Part shown: positions 25,289 through 32,498 of the stretch, in pieces | How the letters are laid out: every line of letters starts with the position of its first letter | How positions within the stretch are numbered: the first letter of the stretch is position 1 | DNA from: Candidatus Wildermuthbacteria bacterium RIFOXYD1_FULL_50_12 | GTDB lineage: Bacteria > Patescibacteriota > Minisyncoccia > Minisyncoccales > UBA10102 | Direction: 5' to 3' | Length of the DNA stretch: 38,309 nucleotides | NCBI GenBank assembly: GCA_001825035.1 | Contig: MHUO01000009.1 | Location: 78,176-116,484 of the forward strand | Position numbers and translations under genes: made by a program | Notes under the pieces: model-generated | Seen by the model: only the letters and a program-made list of their open reading frames with translations | Told to the model about the DNA's origin: nothing | The model's database searches: none

Positions 25289-25876
25289 ATGCTGAATGTC
25301 TTTCGAAAGGGTCAGCTCACGAACTACAAAATCTTCCTCGGGGCGGACACGATCGTGTCCTTCGCGATGGGCCTTTTCGGACCTTTCTGGGCCGTCTTTA
25401 TCCTCGAATTCGGCGATTCTTCCATAGAGTCGCTTGGATTCGCGGTGGGGATAATGATCCTGGCCCAATCTCTAACCGCGTACTTCGCGGGGAAGTTCTC
25501 CGACAGGTTTGGCCGCAAAGGTTTTATGGTCGGAGCAAACTTGGCCATCGCGATGATCATCTTCTCTTACACTCTCGTAGAATCACTGGTACAGCTGTAC
25601 GCTGTCCAAGTGATGTACGGGATTGTAACTGCTATCTCGGGGACTGCCGAATCGGCGTTCCTGGGCGATATCACAGAAAGGGCAACTCGCGGCAGAGACG
25701 TAGGGAAACTGAACGCGATCACGGGTATAGCGGCCGCTCTTGCTATGATGGGAGGGGGAATCCTCGTCGGGGGATTCGGCTTCAACATCATCTTCTATGC
25801 GGTCGCCGGCTTCTTTTTCCTGTCGGCCGTCCTGCTCTTACTTATAAAGGAGAAAAGGATGCCGACAGCGGAGTAG
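25289..25876 (+). CDS. Half-size MFS-like membrane transporter (about six helices)
   Basis: The 195-residue product has about six hydrophobic helices and the MFS motif A between helices 2 and 3 (GKFSDRFGRKGFM). Full MFS carriers have 12 helices and about 400 residues; this equals the N-terminal half. The gene is not obviously broken: it has its own promoter, ribosome site, stop, and a terminator 15 bases later. The substrate cannot be deduced. It could work as a homodimer, or be an old truncated remnant kept in frame. Codon choice (many TTC, ATC, CTC) differs from the neighbours, suggesting transfer. Confidence 0.8.
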   Translation: MLNVFRKGQLTNYKIFLGADTIVSFAMGLFGPFWAVFILEFGDSSIESLGFAVGIMILAQSLTAYFAGKFSDRFGRKGFMVGANLAIAMIIFSYTLVESLVQLYAVQVMYGIVTAISGTAESAFLGDITERATRGRDVGKLNAITGIAAALAMMGGGILVGGFGFNIIFYAVAGFFFLSAVLLLLIKEKRMPTAE

Positions 25877-25891
25877 CGCCTGCAAGATAGA

Positions 25892-25934
25892 GGCGTCCGC
25901 CATGCGCACGCGTGGTGGACGCCTTCTTTCATTT
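25892..25934 (+). terminator. Intrinsic terminator after the MFS gene
   Basis: GGCGTCCGCCA (25892-25902) and TGGTGGACGCC (25913-25923) form an 11-bp stem with one G-U pair and a 10-base loop, followed by TTCTTTCATTTC. Confidence 0.75.
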
Positions 25935-25948
25935 CATGAAAATTTTGA

Positions 25949-25954
25949 TACAAT
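25949..25954 (+). promoter_or_regulatory. -10 box of def
   Basis: TACAAT preceded by TGA (extended -10); the ATG follows after 14 bases, so the leader would be about seven bases. Confidence 0.5.
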
Positions 25955-25968
25955 GAAGTGACTACCGT

Positions 25969-26496
25969 ATGGTGAAACTCCCAATCGTAGCGTACCCGGA
26001 GAAAATCCTCAAGCAGAAAGCCGAGGAAGTTTTGAAAACCACTCCGGAAATCAAAAAGCTCATTCCTCAAATGATGAGAGCGATGTACGAGCACGAAGGC
26101 ATCGGGCTCGCCGCTCCCCAAGTCGGCATATCCAAAAAGATTATTATCGTGGAAACTTCGGACAACCCCCGCGCGAACAAAGGCAAGTCACTTGCATTTC
26201 TCAATCCGGTCATCAAAAAAAAGGTGGGGAAATCTATCACAGAAGAGGAAGGATGCTTGAGTTTGCCAGGAATTTCTGTCCCGGTAAGACGTTCAGAATC
26301 TGTGGAGCTTGTGTGCCAGACCCCGGAAGGCGAAGATGTGCGCATTGTGGCAAAAGGTTTGACCGCGCGGATTTTCCAACACGAAATCGATCACTTAAAC
26401 GGAAAACTCATTATAGATAGAATACCCTTATGGAAGCGTCTCTCCGTAAAGCGTTTACTCAAATCAAAAGAGAGGACTTCACCCCTGGCGAACTGA
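25969..26496 (+). CDS. def: Peptide deformylase
   Basis: The 175-residue product has all three deformylase motifs: GIGLAAPQVG (motif 1), EEGCLSLPG with the metal-binding Cys (motif 2), and QHEIDHLNG with the two His and catalytic Glu (motif 3). It removes the formyl group from nascent proteins. The gene continues 67 bases into pcm in another frame; the last 20 residues are basic and not conserved. Confidence 0.95.
   Translation: MVKLPIVAYPEKILKQKAEEVLKTTPEIKKLIPQMMRAMYEHEGIGLAAPQVGISKKIIIVETSDNPRANKGKSLAFLNPVIKKKVGKSITEEEGCLSLPGISVPVRRSESVELVCQTPEGEDVRIVAKGLTARIFQHEIDHLNGKLIIDRIPLWKRLSVKRLLKSKERTSPLAN
26418..26423 (+). promoter_or_regulatory. Internal leaderless promoter of pcm
   Basis: TAGAAT, inside def, ends six bases before the pcm ATG, the same spacing as at six other starts in this window. 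Confidence 0.5.
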
Positions 26497-27008
26497 AAGA
26501 ATTTGCCGATATTGACGAAGCCCTTCCGATTGGCTGGGGGCAAACTATCTCTCAGCCCTTTACGGTTGCGTTTATGCTGGAAAAGCTTGAGCCACAAGCT
26601 GACCAAAAAATCTTGGACATCGGTTCAGGATCCGGCTGGACCACCGCCCTTCTTGCGCACGTTGTGGGGCTGCGCGGCAAAGTGGTCGCCATAGAAGTCA
26701 TTCCGCACCTCAAGGAATTTGGTGAAAAAAACGTTGCAAAGTATAATTTTATAGAGAAGGGGATTGTGGAATTCCTTTGCCGAAACGGCGCGGACGGCTA
26801 TGCGAAAGATGCTCCGTATGACGGTATCTTGGTTTCCGCAAGTTTGCCCAAAAAGGAACTTCCGCTCGCATGGAAACAGCAACTAAAGATCGGCGGGAAA
26901 ATCGTCGTGCCTATCCAAAACTCCATTTGGGTCTTTACCAAAACAGATGAACATACGTTCGGCGAGCAAGAACATCCGGGATTTGTTTTTGTCCCGTTTG
27001 TTTCATAG
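26430..27008 (+). CDS. pcm: Protein-L-isoaspartate O-methyltransferase-like protein
   Basis: The 192-residue product has a PCMT pattern: LPIGWGQTISQPFTVAFMLE, the SAM-binding motif I ILDIGSGSGWTTALLA, and APYDGILVSASLPKKELP. It would repair isoaspartyl residues or methylate another carboxyl acceptor. It overlaps def by 67 bases and mltG by 62 bases, both in different frames; the start is supported by the -10 box six bases upstream and by the family-like N-terminus. Confidence 0.85.
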   Translation: MEASLRKAFTQIKREDFTPGELKEFADIDEALPIGWGQTISQPFTVAFMLEKLEPQADQKILDIGSGSGWTTALLAHVVGLRGKVVAIEVIPHLKEFGEKNVAKYNFIEKGIVEFLCRNGADGYAKDAPYDGILVSASLPKKELPLAWKQQLKIGGKIVVPIQNSIWVFTKTDEHTFGEQEHPGFVFVPFVS

Positions 27009-28062
27009 AAAATTTACCCTCAGGAGGACGAAGCTCGCGTGGGGAGCCGTCGCGGTTTTCGTTGTTACTGTGGCGATTGCTGGGATTATCCACATCTTTC
27101 TTCCCATTAATCCCGACGATGCGAACTCCGTGCTCTTTAAGGTTCAGGAAGGAGAAGGAAGCTACCGCATAGCTTCCGACCTTGAAGAAGCCGGCCTTAT
27201 ACGATCGCGCACAAGCTTTTTCCTGTACGCGGTGTTGACGGGCCGCGCCTTGCGCCTCCAAAGCGGCGACTATCTTCTCTCGCCCTCCATAAACGCAAAC
27301 GCAATTCTCCGCGCGCTCGCAGGCGGCGACATTGTGCAGGAGCGCATTACCATTCTGGAAGGAGGGGATCTTCGCGATATTGCGGCGGAATTTGAAAAAC
27401 GCGGATTCTTTACGCAAGAAGAATTCTTCGCGGTTACCGGATACCCCGGCATTGACTACCGAGAAGAAACCGATCTCCCCCGCCCAAAGGACTTTTCTGG
27501 CGAATTCGAGTTTTTGCGTGATAAACCGCCTTCCGTGAGTTTGGAGGGATATCTTTTCCCCGACACCTATCAAATTACGAAAAACGAAACTGCAGAAGGA
27601 TTCGTGCGGCGGGCGCTCCAAAACTTTCGGGCAAATCTCACATCAGAAATTCTCGAAGCAATAAAAACCCAGAACAAAACTATTTTTGAGGTGGTGAATT
27701 GGGCCGCTCTCGTGGAAAAGGAAGTACGCACTTTTGAGGACAAACAGCTGGTAGCCGGCATTTTGCAAAAACGTATGGAAAACGGCGTGCGTCTGCAGGC
27801 GGACGCCACCGTAGTATATATCCGCGACGGAAACTATGAGCGCGTTTCTATCGCAGAAACACAAATTGAGTCGCCCTACAACACATACCGGATATATGGT
27901 TTACCCTTGGGTCCAATTTCAAATCCGGGGATAGAAAGTATTAGGGCCGCGCTGGAACCTGTGGAAAGCGCGTACTGGTACTATTTGTCCGCGCGCGACG
28001 GCACAACCATATTTTCCCGCACATTCAAAGAACACCTCGCCGCCAAAGAACGCTATCTGTGA
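26947..28062 (+). CDS. mltG: Endolytic murein transglycosylase MltG
   Basis: The 371-residue product has a basic cytoplasmic start, one transmembrane helix (about 30-52), a LysM-like segment, and the YceG domain: VSLEGYLFPDTYQI, the catalytic Glu in ALVEKEVRTFEDKQLVAGIL, LQADATVVYI, and NTYRIYGLPLGPISNPGI, ending HLAAKERYL. It cuts nascent glycan strands near the membrane and thereby sets strand length. The ATG at 26947 lies in pcm; TTG codons further on could be alternative starts, but the basic segment before the helix fits the longer form. Confidence 0.92.
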   Translation: MNIRSASKNIRDLFLSRLFHRKFTLRRTKLAWGAVAVFVVTVAIAGIIHIFLPINPDDANSVLFKVQEGEGSYRIASDLEEAGLIRSRTSFFLYAVLTGRALRLQSGDYLLSPSINANAILRALAGGDIVQERITILEGGDLRDIAAEFEKRGFFTQEEFFAVTGYPGIDYREETDLPRPKDFSGEFEFLRDKPPSVSLEGYLFPDTYQITKNETAEGFVRRALQNFRANLTSEILEAIKTQNKTIFEVVNWAALVEKEVRTFEDKQLVAGILQKRMENGVRLQADATVVYIRDGNYERVSIAETQIESPYNTYRIYGLPLGPISNPGIESIRAALEPVESAYWYYLSARDGTTIFSRTFKEHLAAKERYL

Positions 28063-28068
28063 TAGCCC

Positions 28069-28097
28069 TTGACGAGTTTTAGGTGACTTGCTATTAT
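28069..28097 (+). promoter_or_regulatory. Promoter of rplJL
   Basis: TTGACG (28069-28074) and TATTAT (28092-28097) are 17 bases apart, with TGC before the -10 box. The leader to rplJ is about 168 bases. Confidence 0.75.
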
Positions 28098-28122
28098 AGG
28101 AATGTTTTCCGTAGACCACGGG

Positions 28123-28150
28123 CCCTTCGATTCGCTTCGCTCACTCAGGG
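28123..28150. repeat. Short CCCTTCG...CAGGG repeat inside the rplJ leader
   Basis: CCCT at the left and AGGG at the right flank TCGATTCGCTTCGCTCACTC. It looks like the reverse form of the element before trmD and fills the apical loop of the leader stem. Confidence 0.4.
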
Positions 28151-28227
28151 CAAGCAACGAACGATAAGCCCCGTGCAGGAATAATATTTTGCGACATTTT
28201 TGAATGCCGCGAAATATCGATTTATGT

Positions 28228-28254
28228 CTGCGGAAACTCCGCAGTTTTATTTTT
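28228..28254 (+). terminator. Attenuator hairpin in the rplJ leader
   Basis: CTGCGGA (28228-28234), a three-base loop, TCCGCAG (28238-28244) and the tail TTTTATTTTT make a canonical intrinsic terminator 17 bases before the rplJ ATG. Confidence 0.8.
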
Positions 28255-28271
28255 ATCTGGAGTTCAAGAGT

Positions 28272-28793
28272 ATGCCAAAAACCAAACAACAAAAACTGGA
28301 AATCCTCAAAGAATTGGAGAAAAACCTCCAGAAACAGGTTTCCTTGGTGTTTATCAACTACAAAGGACTTTCTGCAAGAGATCTGGTGGATTTCAGGCAG
28401 GAATTGCGGGGAAATGAAGCCCAAATGATGGTGGTCAAAAAAACCCTCCTCCAAAAGGCGCTGCGAGAAAAGGGGATTGAGACAGACATAAAGCGCATGG
28501 AAGGCCAGCTGGGAGTGGTATTCGCGTATGGAGATCCCATAGCCGCCATTAAGAACACGCACACTTTTGCCCGCGCGCACGAAAGTTTGCAGATTTTAGG
28601 CGGATATTTTGAAAACGAAATACAGAACGCGGCCGTCATGCTTGAGATTGCCAGCTTGCCCGACAAGGAAGAGCTTTTGGCTCACCTTGTAGGCGCAATG
28701 GCTTCTCCAATAACGGGCCTCGTTTCCGTATTGCAAGGAAACATTAAAGGTCTGGTGTACGTTTTGGCCCAGAGAGCCAAAATGAATGTCTAA
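28272..28793 (+). CDS. rplJ: Large ribosomal subunit protein L10
   Basis: The 173-residue product starts [20 protein letters not shown] and contains [20 protein letters not shown] and [13 protein letters not shown], the L10 core, with the C-terminal helix that carries L7/L12 dimers. ATG 28272 is preferred to the in-frame upstream codon at 28200, which would code through the attenuator. GGAG lies 10 bases before the ATG. The rplKA-rplJL cluster is split: rplK is about 21 kb away. Confidence 0.96.
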   Translation: MPKTKQQKLEILKELEKNLQKQVSLVFINYKGLSARDLVDFRQELRGNEAQMMVVKKTLLQKALREKGIETDIKRMEGQLGVVFAYGDPIAAIKNTHTFARAHESLQILGGYFENEIQNAAVMLEIASLPDKEELLAHLVGAMASPITGLVSVLQGNIKGLVYVLAQRAKMNV

Positions 28794-28818
28794 TTTCCTA
28801 TTACTAATTTTAAAACCT

Positions 28819-29250
28819 ATGACAGAAGAAAAAACAACAGAAGAGAAAAAGGAGGTAGAAGTGCCAGAGAAATTTAAGTCGCTGGTAGAATCCATCGAAA
28901 AACTCTCGGTGCTGGAGCTTTCTGAACTCGTGCACATTCTGGAGGATAAATTCGGCGTGTCTGCAGCCGCTCCCGTAATGATGGGAGCAGCCCCCGCCCC
29001 TGCTGAAGCTTCGGCGGACAAGGAAGAAAAGTCCTCATTCAACGTGGTGCTTGCCGGAGTGGGGGACAAAAAGATTGAGGTTATCAAAGTGGTGAGAGAC
29101 GTAACTGGAAAGGGACTGAAGGAAGCCAAAAATCTTGTTGACGCCGCGGCCACGGGTCCCCAAGTGGTAAAAGAGGGGGCCGCCAAAGAAGAAGCAGAAG
29201 AACTCAAGAAAAAGCTTGAGACGGCTGGAGCTACCGTGGAACTCAAATAA
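28819..29250 (+). CDS. rplL: Large ribosomal subunit protein L7/L12
   Basis: The 143-residue product has the N-terminal dimerisation domain (about 15-50, [20 protein letters not shown]), an Ala/Pro hinge, and the C-terminal factor-binding domain with [20 protein letters not shown] and the ending [11 protein letters not shown] charged 15-residue N-terminal extension ([17 protein letters not shown]) is longer than usual. It ends eight bases into the oppositely oriented gene. Confidence 0.96.
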   Translation: MTEEKTTEEKKEVEVPEKFKSLVESIEKLSVLELSELVHILEDKFGVSAAAPVMMGAAPAPAEASADKEEKSSFNVVLAGVGDKKIEVIKVVRDVTGKGLKEAKNLVDAAATGPQVVKEGAAKEEAEELKKKLETAGATVELK

Positions 29251-31120
29251 TCTCTACAGAGATGCGATAAAGTTTCGCGCCGTCAAAAAAATACATCGTT
29301 TGCCCGTCGGCGGAAACTGAGAAATCGCGAACATTAGCGAACACAGAACTCCTATACTGCAAAACCACCTGTCCTGATTTGCTCAAAATCACCGCTCGCC
29401 ATTCCGCAGGTTCCAGAAGATACAGGTAGGGAAGTTGAGAAGATGTCTTAAGCAAACGCACTGCACGGAATACCGGGAAAATATCGGGGCGCAAGCTCTC
29501 CTCATACGATCCTCGGAAATACCGCTGAATCTCGTTGTCTTGAGTGAGAATCCAAATGTTTCCATCAATGCCCATCGCCTGGGCATTGACTGGTTTTTTG
29601 GAAGAAAGAGGGTCAAGCCAGCTCGCAGCGGCCGTCGGAGAATTCTGAGAAATAGAGAAGCGAAAAATGTCGCCGCTTCTCGCGTCAAAGAAATAGAGGT
29701 TTCCTCCGTACTGCTCCATTCCCTTAAGCTGAGCTTCCGGGAGGAAGGAAACTGCGGGACGAAAAACAACGGCGTTCGTGAACGTGCTGAAGGAGAGAAT
29801 CGTATCGGGCTCTGCAAAGAACAGCAGCGAATCTCCGAAAGCAGTTCCAAATGCAAGATTTTTTCCTACGGTCACTGATTCAAAAGTGTTGATTTCGCCG
29901 TCAAAGATTAGAATTTTAGGAGAAGCCGGACCAAAAAAGTAGAACCTGCTGCTCATCTGAATCATGTATTGAGGATTCTCTGCGGCAAAGTTCGCGGGAA
30001 GTTCAAAAACAACATCGGGCTCCGCAATCTCCCTCACGTTGTACAATGCGCGTTGTTCAGCTGAAATTTCCGTGGGGCCGACTTGCGAGCTTTGCCGATC
30101 GGATGCGTCGCTACCGCGACGCGGTTCACCTCCCAAGATTGCAAAGCCAAGAAGCAACACCAACAGGAAGAGCGCAAGCAGCCCTGCTCGCCGTTTGGCT
30201 GCCGAAGCCAGAAAAAACAGAATTTTCTTCTTGAGCGAAGATGCACCTGGCAAGAGAGGCAAGGAAACGGCGGGCGGGCGGAGCATGGCGAGCAGGGCGG
30301 GTTTGAAACGAGGACGCGGAAGCGCGGGCAAGCTGAAGCGCGGCACTCCTACCTGCGCAGGCAGGCCTGCCAAAAATGGTATCTTGAGCCGAGACCCGCC
30401 TGCGCGGGCAGGTTCGCCTTTTGCTTTCTCTTGCACTTTAGCCGGGGCCTCCACGAACACAAAAAACAGAATGCCCGCCAGCGAGTCCATCTCTTTGTGT
30501 TTGGTCTTAAAGAGATGATGAAATTGCTTTTCCTCCTTTAATTGCGCTACGGTTTGCAAAAAATTTTCTTTGGAGAAAAACGCGAATACGTCCTCGGTGA
30601 GCCCCATAATTCTGTCTCCCGGAATCGCTCTGCCAGAACCCACGCTTCCGAACACCTTCAAAGAGCCCTCATTTTCAGCCCTCCGCTCTACGCTTTTCCC
30701 GGCGTCCACAAGGGAACCGGATCTTGCCATCCAAAGTTGCGTTCTGCCGGCTTTCGCAAAATACAGGGCATACCCGTCTCCAGCAGGAGCGAGTAAAAGC
30801 ACAAGCACGTGCAGATTCCCAAGCCAGTCCACATTTCCTTGCTTGGATTCTTCTGTCAGAAACTCGTTTGCTTTTTTAAGCGCCCCTTTCAAGCGCTGAG
30901 AAGTTGACTGTGCTTGCTGATCTGAAGCGTAGTATGTTTGGGAGATAACGTTGAAAAGGCGATCGAGAAAATCAGCGTTGGCGGGAATGGCGTTTGCCAG
31001 TTCGCCCATAAGATACAAACTACCGAACTCTTCTGTTCCCTTTGGCGGTTCTCCCGGAAACACTCGGAAGAACCTGTCCTTGTGCGCCTTGGGGTTAAAC
31101 TGAAACTCAAAAATTCGCAT
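29243..31120 (-). CDS. Membrane protein with PP2C-like N-terminal and beta-propeller-like C-terminal part
   Basis: This 625-residue protein has three parts. Residues about 1-225 resemble a PP2C-type fold ([49 protein letters not shown]), but the catalytic DGxGG motif is not seen, so it may be a pseudophosphatase. A Pro/Leu-rich linker holds two repeat-encoded insertions (GEPARAGG at about 235, GLPAQVGV at about 252). A single transmembrane helix (about 312-330) separates it from a C-terminal extracytoplasmic region of repeated strands ([45 protein letters not shown]) that look like propeller blades. It could sense or signal across the membrane. The function is unknown. Confidence 0.7.
   Translation of the reverse strand: MRIFEFQFNPKAHKDRFFRVFPGEPPKGTEEFGSLYLMGELANAIPANADFLDRLFNVISQTYYASDQQAQSTSQRLKGALKKANEFLTEESKQGNVDWLGNLHVLVLLLAPAGDGYALYFAKAGRTQLWMARSGSLVDAGKSVERRAENEGSLKVFGSVGSGRAIPGDRIMGLTEDVFAFFSKENFLQTVAQLKEEKQFHHLFKTKHKEMDSLAGILFFVFVEAPAKVQEKAKGEPARAGGSRLKIPFLAGLPAQVGVPRFSLPALPRPRFKPALLAMLRPPAVSLPLLPGASSLKKKILFFLASAAKRRAGLLALFLLVLLLGFAILGGEPRRGSDASDRQSSQVGPTEISAEQRALYNVREIAEPDVVFELPANFAAENPQYMIQMSSRFYFFGPASPKILIFDGEINTFESVTVGKNLAFGTAFGDSLLFFAEPDTILSFSTFTNAVVFRPAVSFLPEAQLKGMEQYGGNLYFFDARSGDIFRFSISQNSPTAAASWLDPLSSKKPVNAQAMGIDGNIWILTQDNEIQRYFRGSYEESLRPDIFPVFRAVRLLKTSSQLPYLYLLEPAEWRAVILSKSGQVVLQYRSSVFANVRDFSVSADGQTMYFFDGAKLYRISVEII
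30351..30421. repeat. Two CCTGC-type palindromic repeats in the 29243-31120 gene
   Basis: Copies CCTGCGCAGGCAGG (30352-30365) and CCCGCCTGCGCGGGCAGG (30405-30422) lie about 40 bases apart in opposite layouts; both are imperfect palindromes read through in frame. Confidence 0.6.
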
Positions 31121-31131
31121 ACTGATTTTGC

Positions 31132-31137
31132 ATTATA
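31132..31137 (-). promoter_or_regulatory. -10 box of the PP2C-like gene
   Basis: TATAAT on the minus strand, preceded by TGG (extended -10), with the ATG 11 bases downstream. Confidence 0.55.
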
Positions 31138-31180
31138 CCAAACTTGCGGTTTTTGCAAAAATTCTTTACCCTAAAATTAT

Positions 31181-31257
31181 GCACGCATAGCTCAGCTGGT
31201 TAGAGCGTCGCATTCACATTGCGAAGGTCTCTGGTTCGAATCCAGATGCGTGCACCA
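31181..31257 (+). tRNA. tRNA-Val (anticodon CAC)
   Basis: Acceptor arms GCACGCA (31181-31187) and TGCGTGC (31247-31253) are perfectly complementary, with discriminator A (31254) and encoded CCA (31255-31257). Anticodon stem TCGCA/TGCGA with loop TTCACAT gives CAC. The final A of CCA is also the first base of the next gene's ATG. Confidence 0.93.
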
Positions 31258-32102
31258 TGAAATTTGTTGTTTTGCTTCTGTCGCTTGCGGCGGTGATAGG
31301 ATTTGCCATCTTCGTGCTGAACTCGCAATCTGACCAAAATCCAGCCGAAGGAGGCATGCGCCTCCCGTCGGCTCAGGAACCTCGCGGCCTTGAAATAACC
31401 GAGCGGCTCGCGCGAAACATTCTCGCAAGCCTGTCTGCGCAGGCGGGCGTGCGCGGCAGCGGGTTTGATGACTCCACCACAACGTACGCTGCGGGGAATT
31501 TAGGCGATGAAAGAACCCCCGTGCTTATCATCGGAGCCACAGAGCCGCTCACGGATTTTTCGGGGCGTCAAAACAAAGCAACCATCGTTGTCGTGCGGGT
31601 GCTCAATGAAGCCGGAGAATACGAAGAGATTGGGAGAGTGCAATACGAGGAACTTTTGAGAAGCGCTCCGGAACTCAATGAGCTCCAAGATCTTACCGGC
31701 GACGGCACCCAAGAACTTTTCATGTCGCTTGGATACGGAGGCGCTTCAAACGCCGCCTACGGATTTTTCCGCGTGGATATGCAAGAAAAAAAGTTGGAAT
31801 GGGTTCAGCTTCGCGATCAAGCAGACCAAATGCGCAACGCCGAATTTCTCATGGGAGGAACGGTCACCCATACGGAAACCGTTCAGGTGCTTGATCTTAA
31901 TCTCGACGGCAAAAAAGAAATTGTAGAGCTCTTTACCCAAATATGGGAGCCAAGCGGACAGGAAAACGACATTCCCAGCAAACAAACGGGAGAAACATGG
32001 TGCCTCGCGCGCGCCTACCGGTGGTCGGGCTCCTTCTTTGATTTTGATCGCGCCCTCTCTGAACAATTCCTTGTGAACTTGGGCCCCGACTGCGCAATGT
32101 GA
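31257..32102 (+). CDS. Exported or membrane-anchored protein with DxDG calcium-like repeats
   Basis: The 281-residue product begins MKFVVLLLSLAAVIGFAIFV, a signal anchor. Two segments, DLTGDGTQELFMSL (about 142-155) and DLNLDGKKEIVELF (about 208-221), look like the DxxxDGxxE loops of FG-GAP/VCBS propeller repeats. No enzymatic motif is visible; two cysteines stand near the end. The ATG overlaps the tRNA-Val CCA end by one base, and no Shine-Dalgarno is possible except within the tRNA, so how it is translated is a question. It lies upstream of the membrane genes at 32115-36328. Confidence 0.65.
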   Translation: MKFVVLLLSLAAVIGFAIFVLNSQSDQNPAEGGMRLPSAQEPRGLEITERLARNILASLSAQAGVRGSGFDDSTTTYAAGNLGDERTPVLIIGATEPLTDFSGRQNKATIVVVRVLNEAGEYEEIGRVQYEELLRSAPELNELQDLTGDGTQELFMSLGYGGASNAAYGFFRVDMQEKKLEWVQLRDQADQMRNAEFLMGGTVTHTETVQVLDLNLDGKKEIVELFTQIWEPSGQENDIPSKQTGETWCLARAYRWSGSFFDFDRALSEQFLVNLGPDCAM

Positions 32103-32108
32103 TATACT
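32103..32108 (+). promoter_or_regulatory. Leaderless promoter of the 32115 gene
   Basis: TATACT, preceded by TGA, ends six bases before the ATG at 32115 and overlaps the end of the previous gene by position only at its edge. A weak TTGGGC (32079-32084) lies 18 bases upstream. Confidence 0.55.
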
Positions 32109-32114
32109 GGTGCA

Positions 32115-32498
32115 ATGCAATCGATCTTATTGCTGCGTTACGTCAAGTGGCATTTTATTGACGCTCCAAGAAACATCTTAAGGGGATGGGGCAATATTCT
32201 TTGGTTTAACTTCAACTATTTTTCAGTAGGATTGCTCTTGCAGACGTTTTTCTCGCCGTGGAGAAGAATCACGTGGGATTACGGAAGGGGATTCAATCTG
32301 GGAGCATATCTTTTTACGCTTGGCTCAAACCTCATCTCGCGAATCATAGGTGCTATTATGCGCAGCTTCCTTGTTGCGGCAGGACTCGCGGCACAATTCG
32401 CGATTCTTCTGATAGGAAGCTTTCTGCTTTTGTTTTGGTTCGCTTTACCAGCTCTTATCGCCGTTGCTTTTGCGTATGGCATCTTCCTTCTCTTTTGA
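32115..32498 (+). CDS. Small polytopic membrane protein
   Basis: The 127-residue product is mostly hydrophobic, with probable helices around residues 30-46 (WFNFNYFSVGLLLQTFF), 62-90 and 92-127, and aromatic-rich N-terminal loops (SPWRRITWDYGRGFN). Not recognised. It overlaps the following Clp-like gene by 23 bases, which implies coupled translation and a working partnership, for instance as membrane anchor or adaptor. It starts a transcript of its own from a leaderless promoter. Confidence 0.72.
   Translation: MQSILLLRYVKWHFIDAPRNILRGWGNILWFNFNYFSVGLLLQTFFSPWRRITWDYGRGFNLGAYLFTLGSNLISRIIGAIMRSFLVAAGLAAQFAILLIGSFLLLFWFALPALIAVAFAYGIFLLF

Larger units (their letters stand above)
28104..28271 (+). 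promoter_or_regulatory. Structured leader of rplJL (L10 leader-like) with attenuator
   Basis: CACGGG (28117-28122) can pair with CCCGTG (28170-28175), enclosing an inserted CCCTTCG...CAGGG element; a second arm pair ATATTTTGCG/CGCGAAATAT (28184-28193 and 28209-28218, one G-U) follows; then a terminator hairpin. The position and the CGTAGACCACGGGC start resemble the autoregulatory leader to which L10-L12 binds in other bacteria. A family model would decide. Confidence 0.5.
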
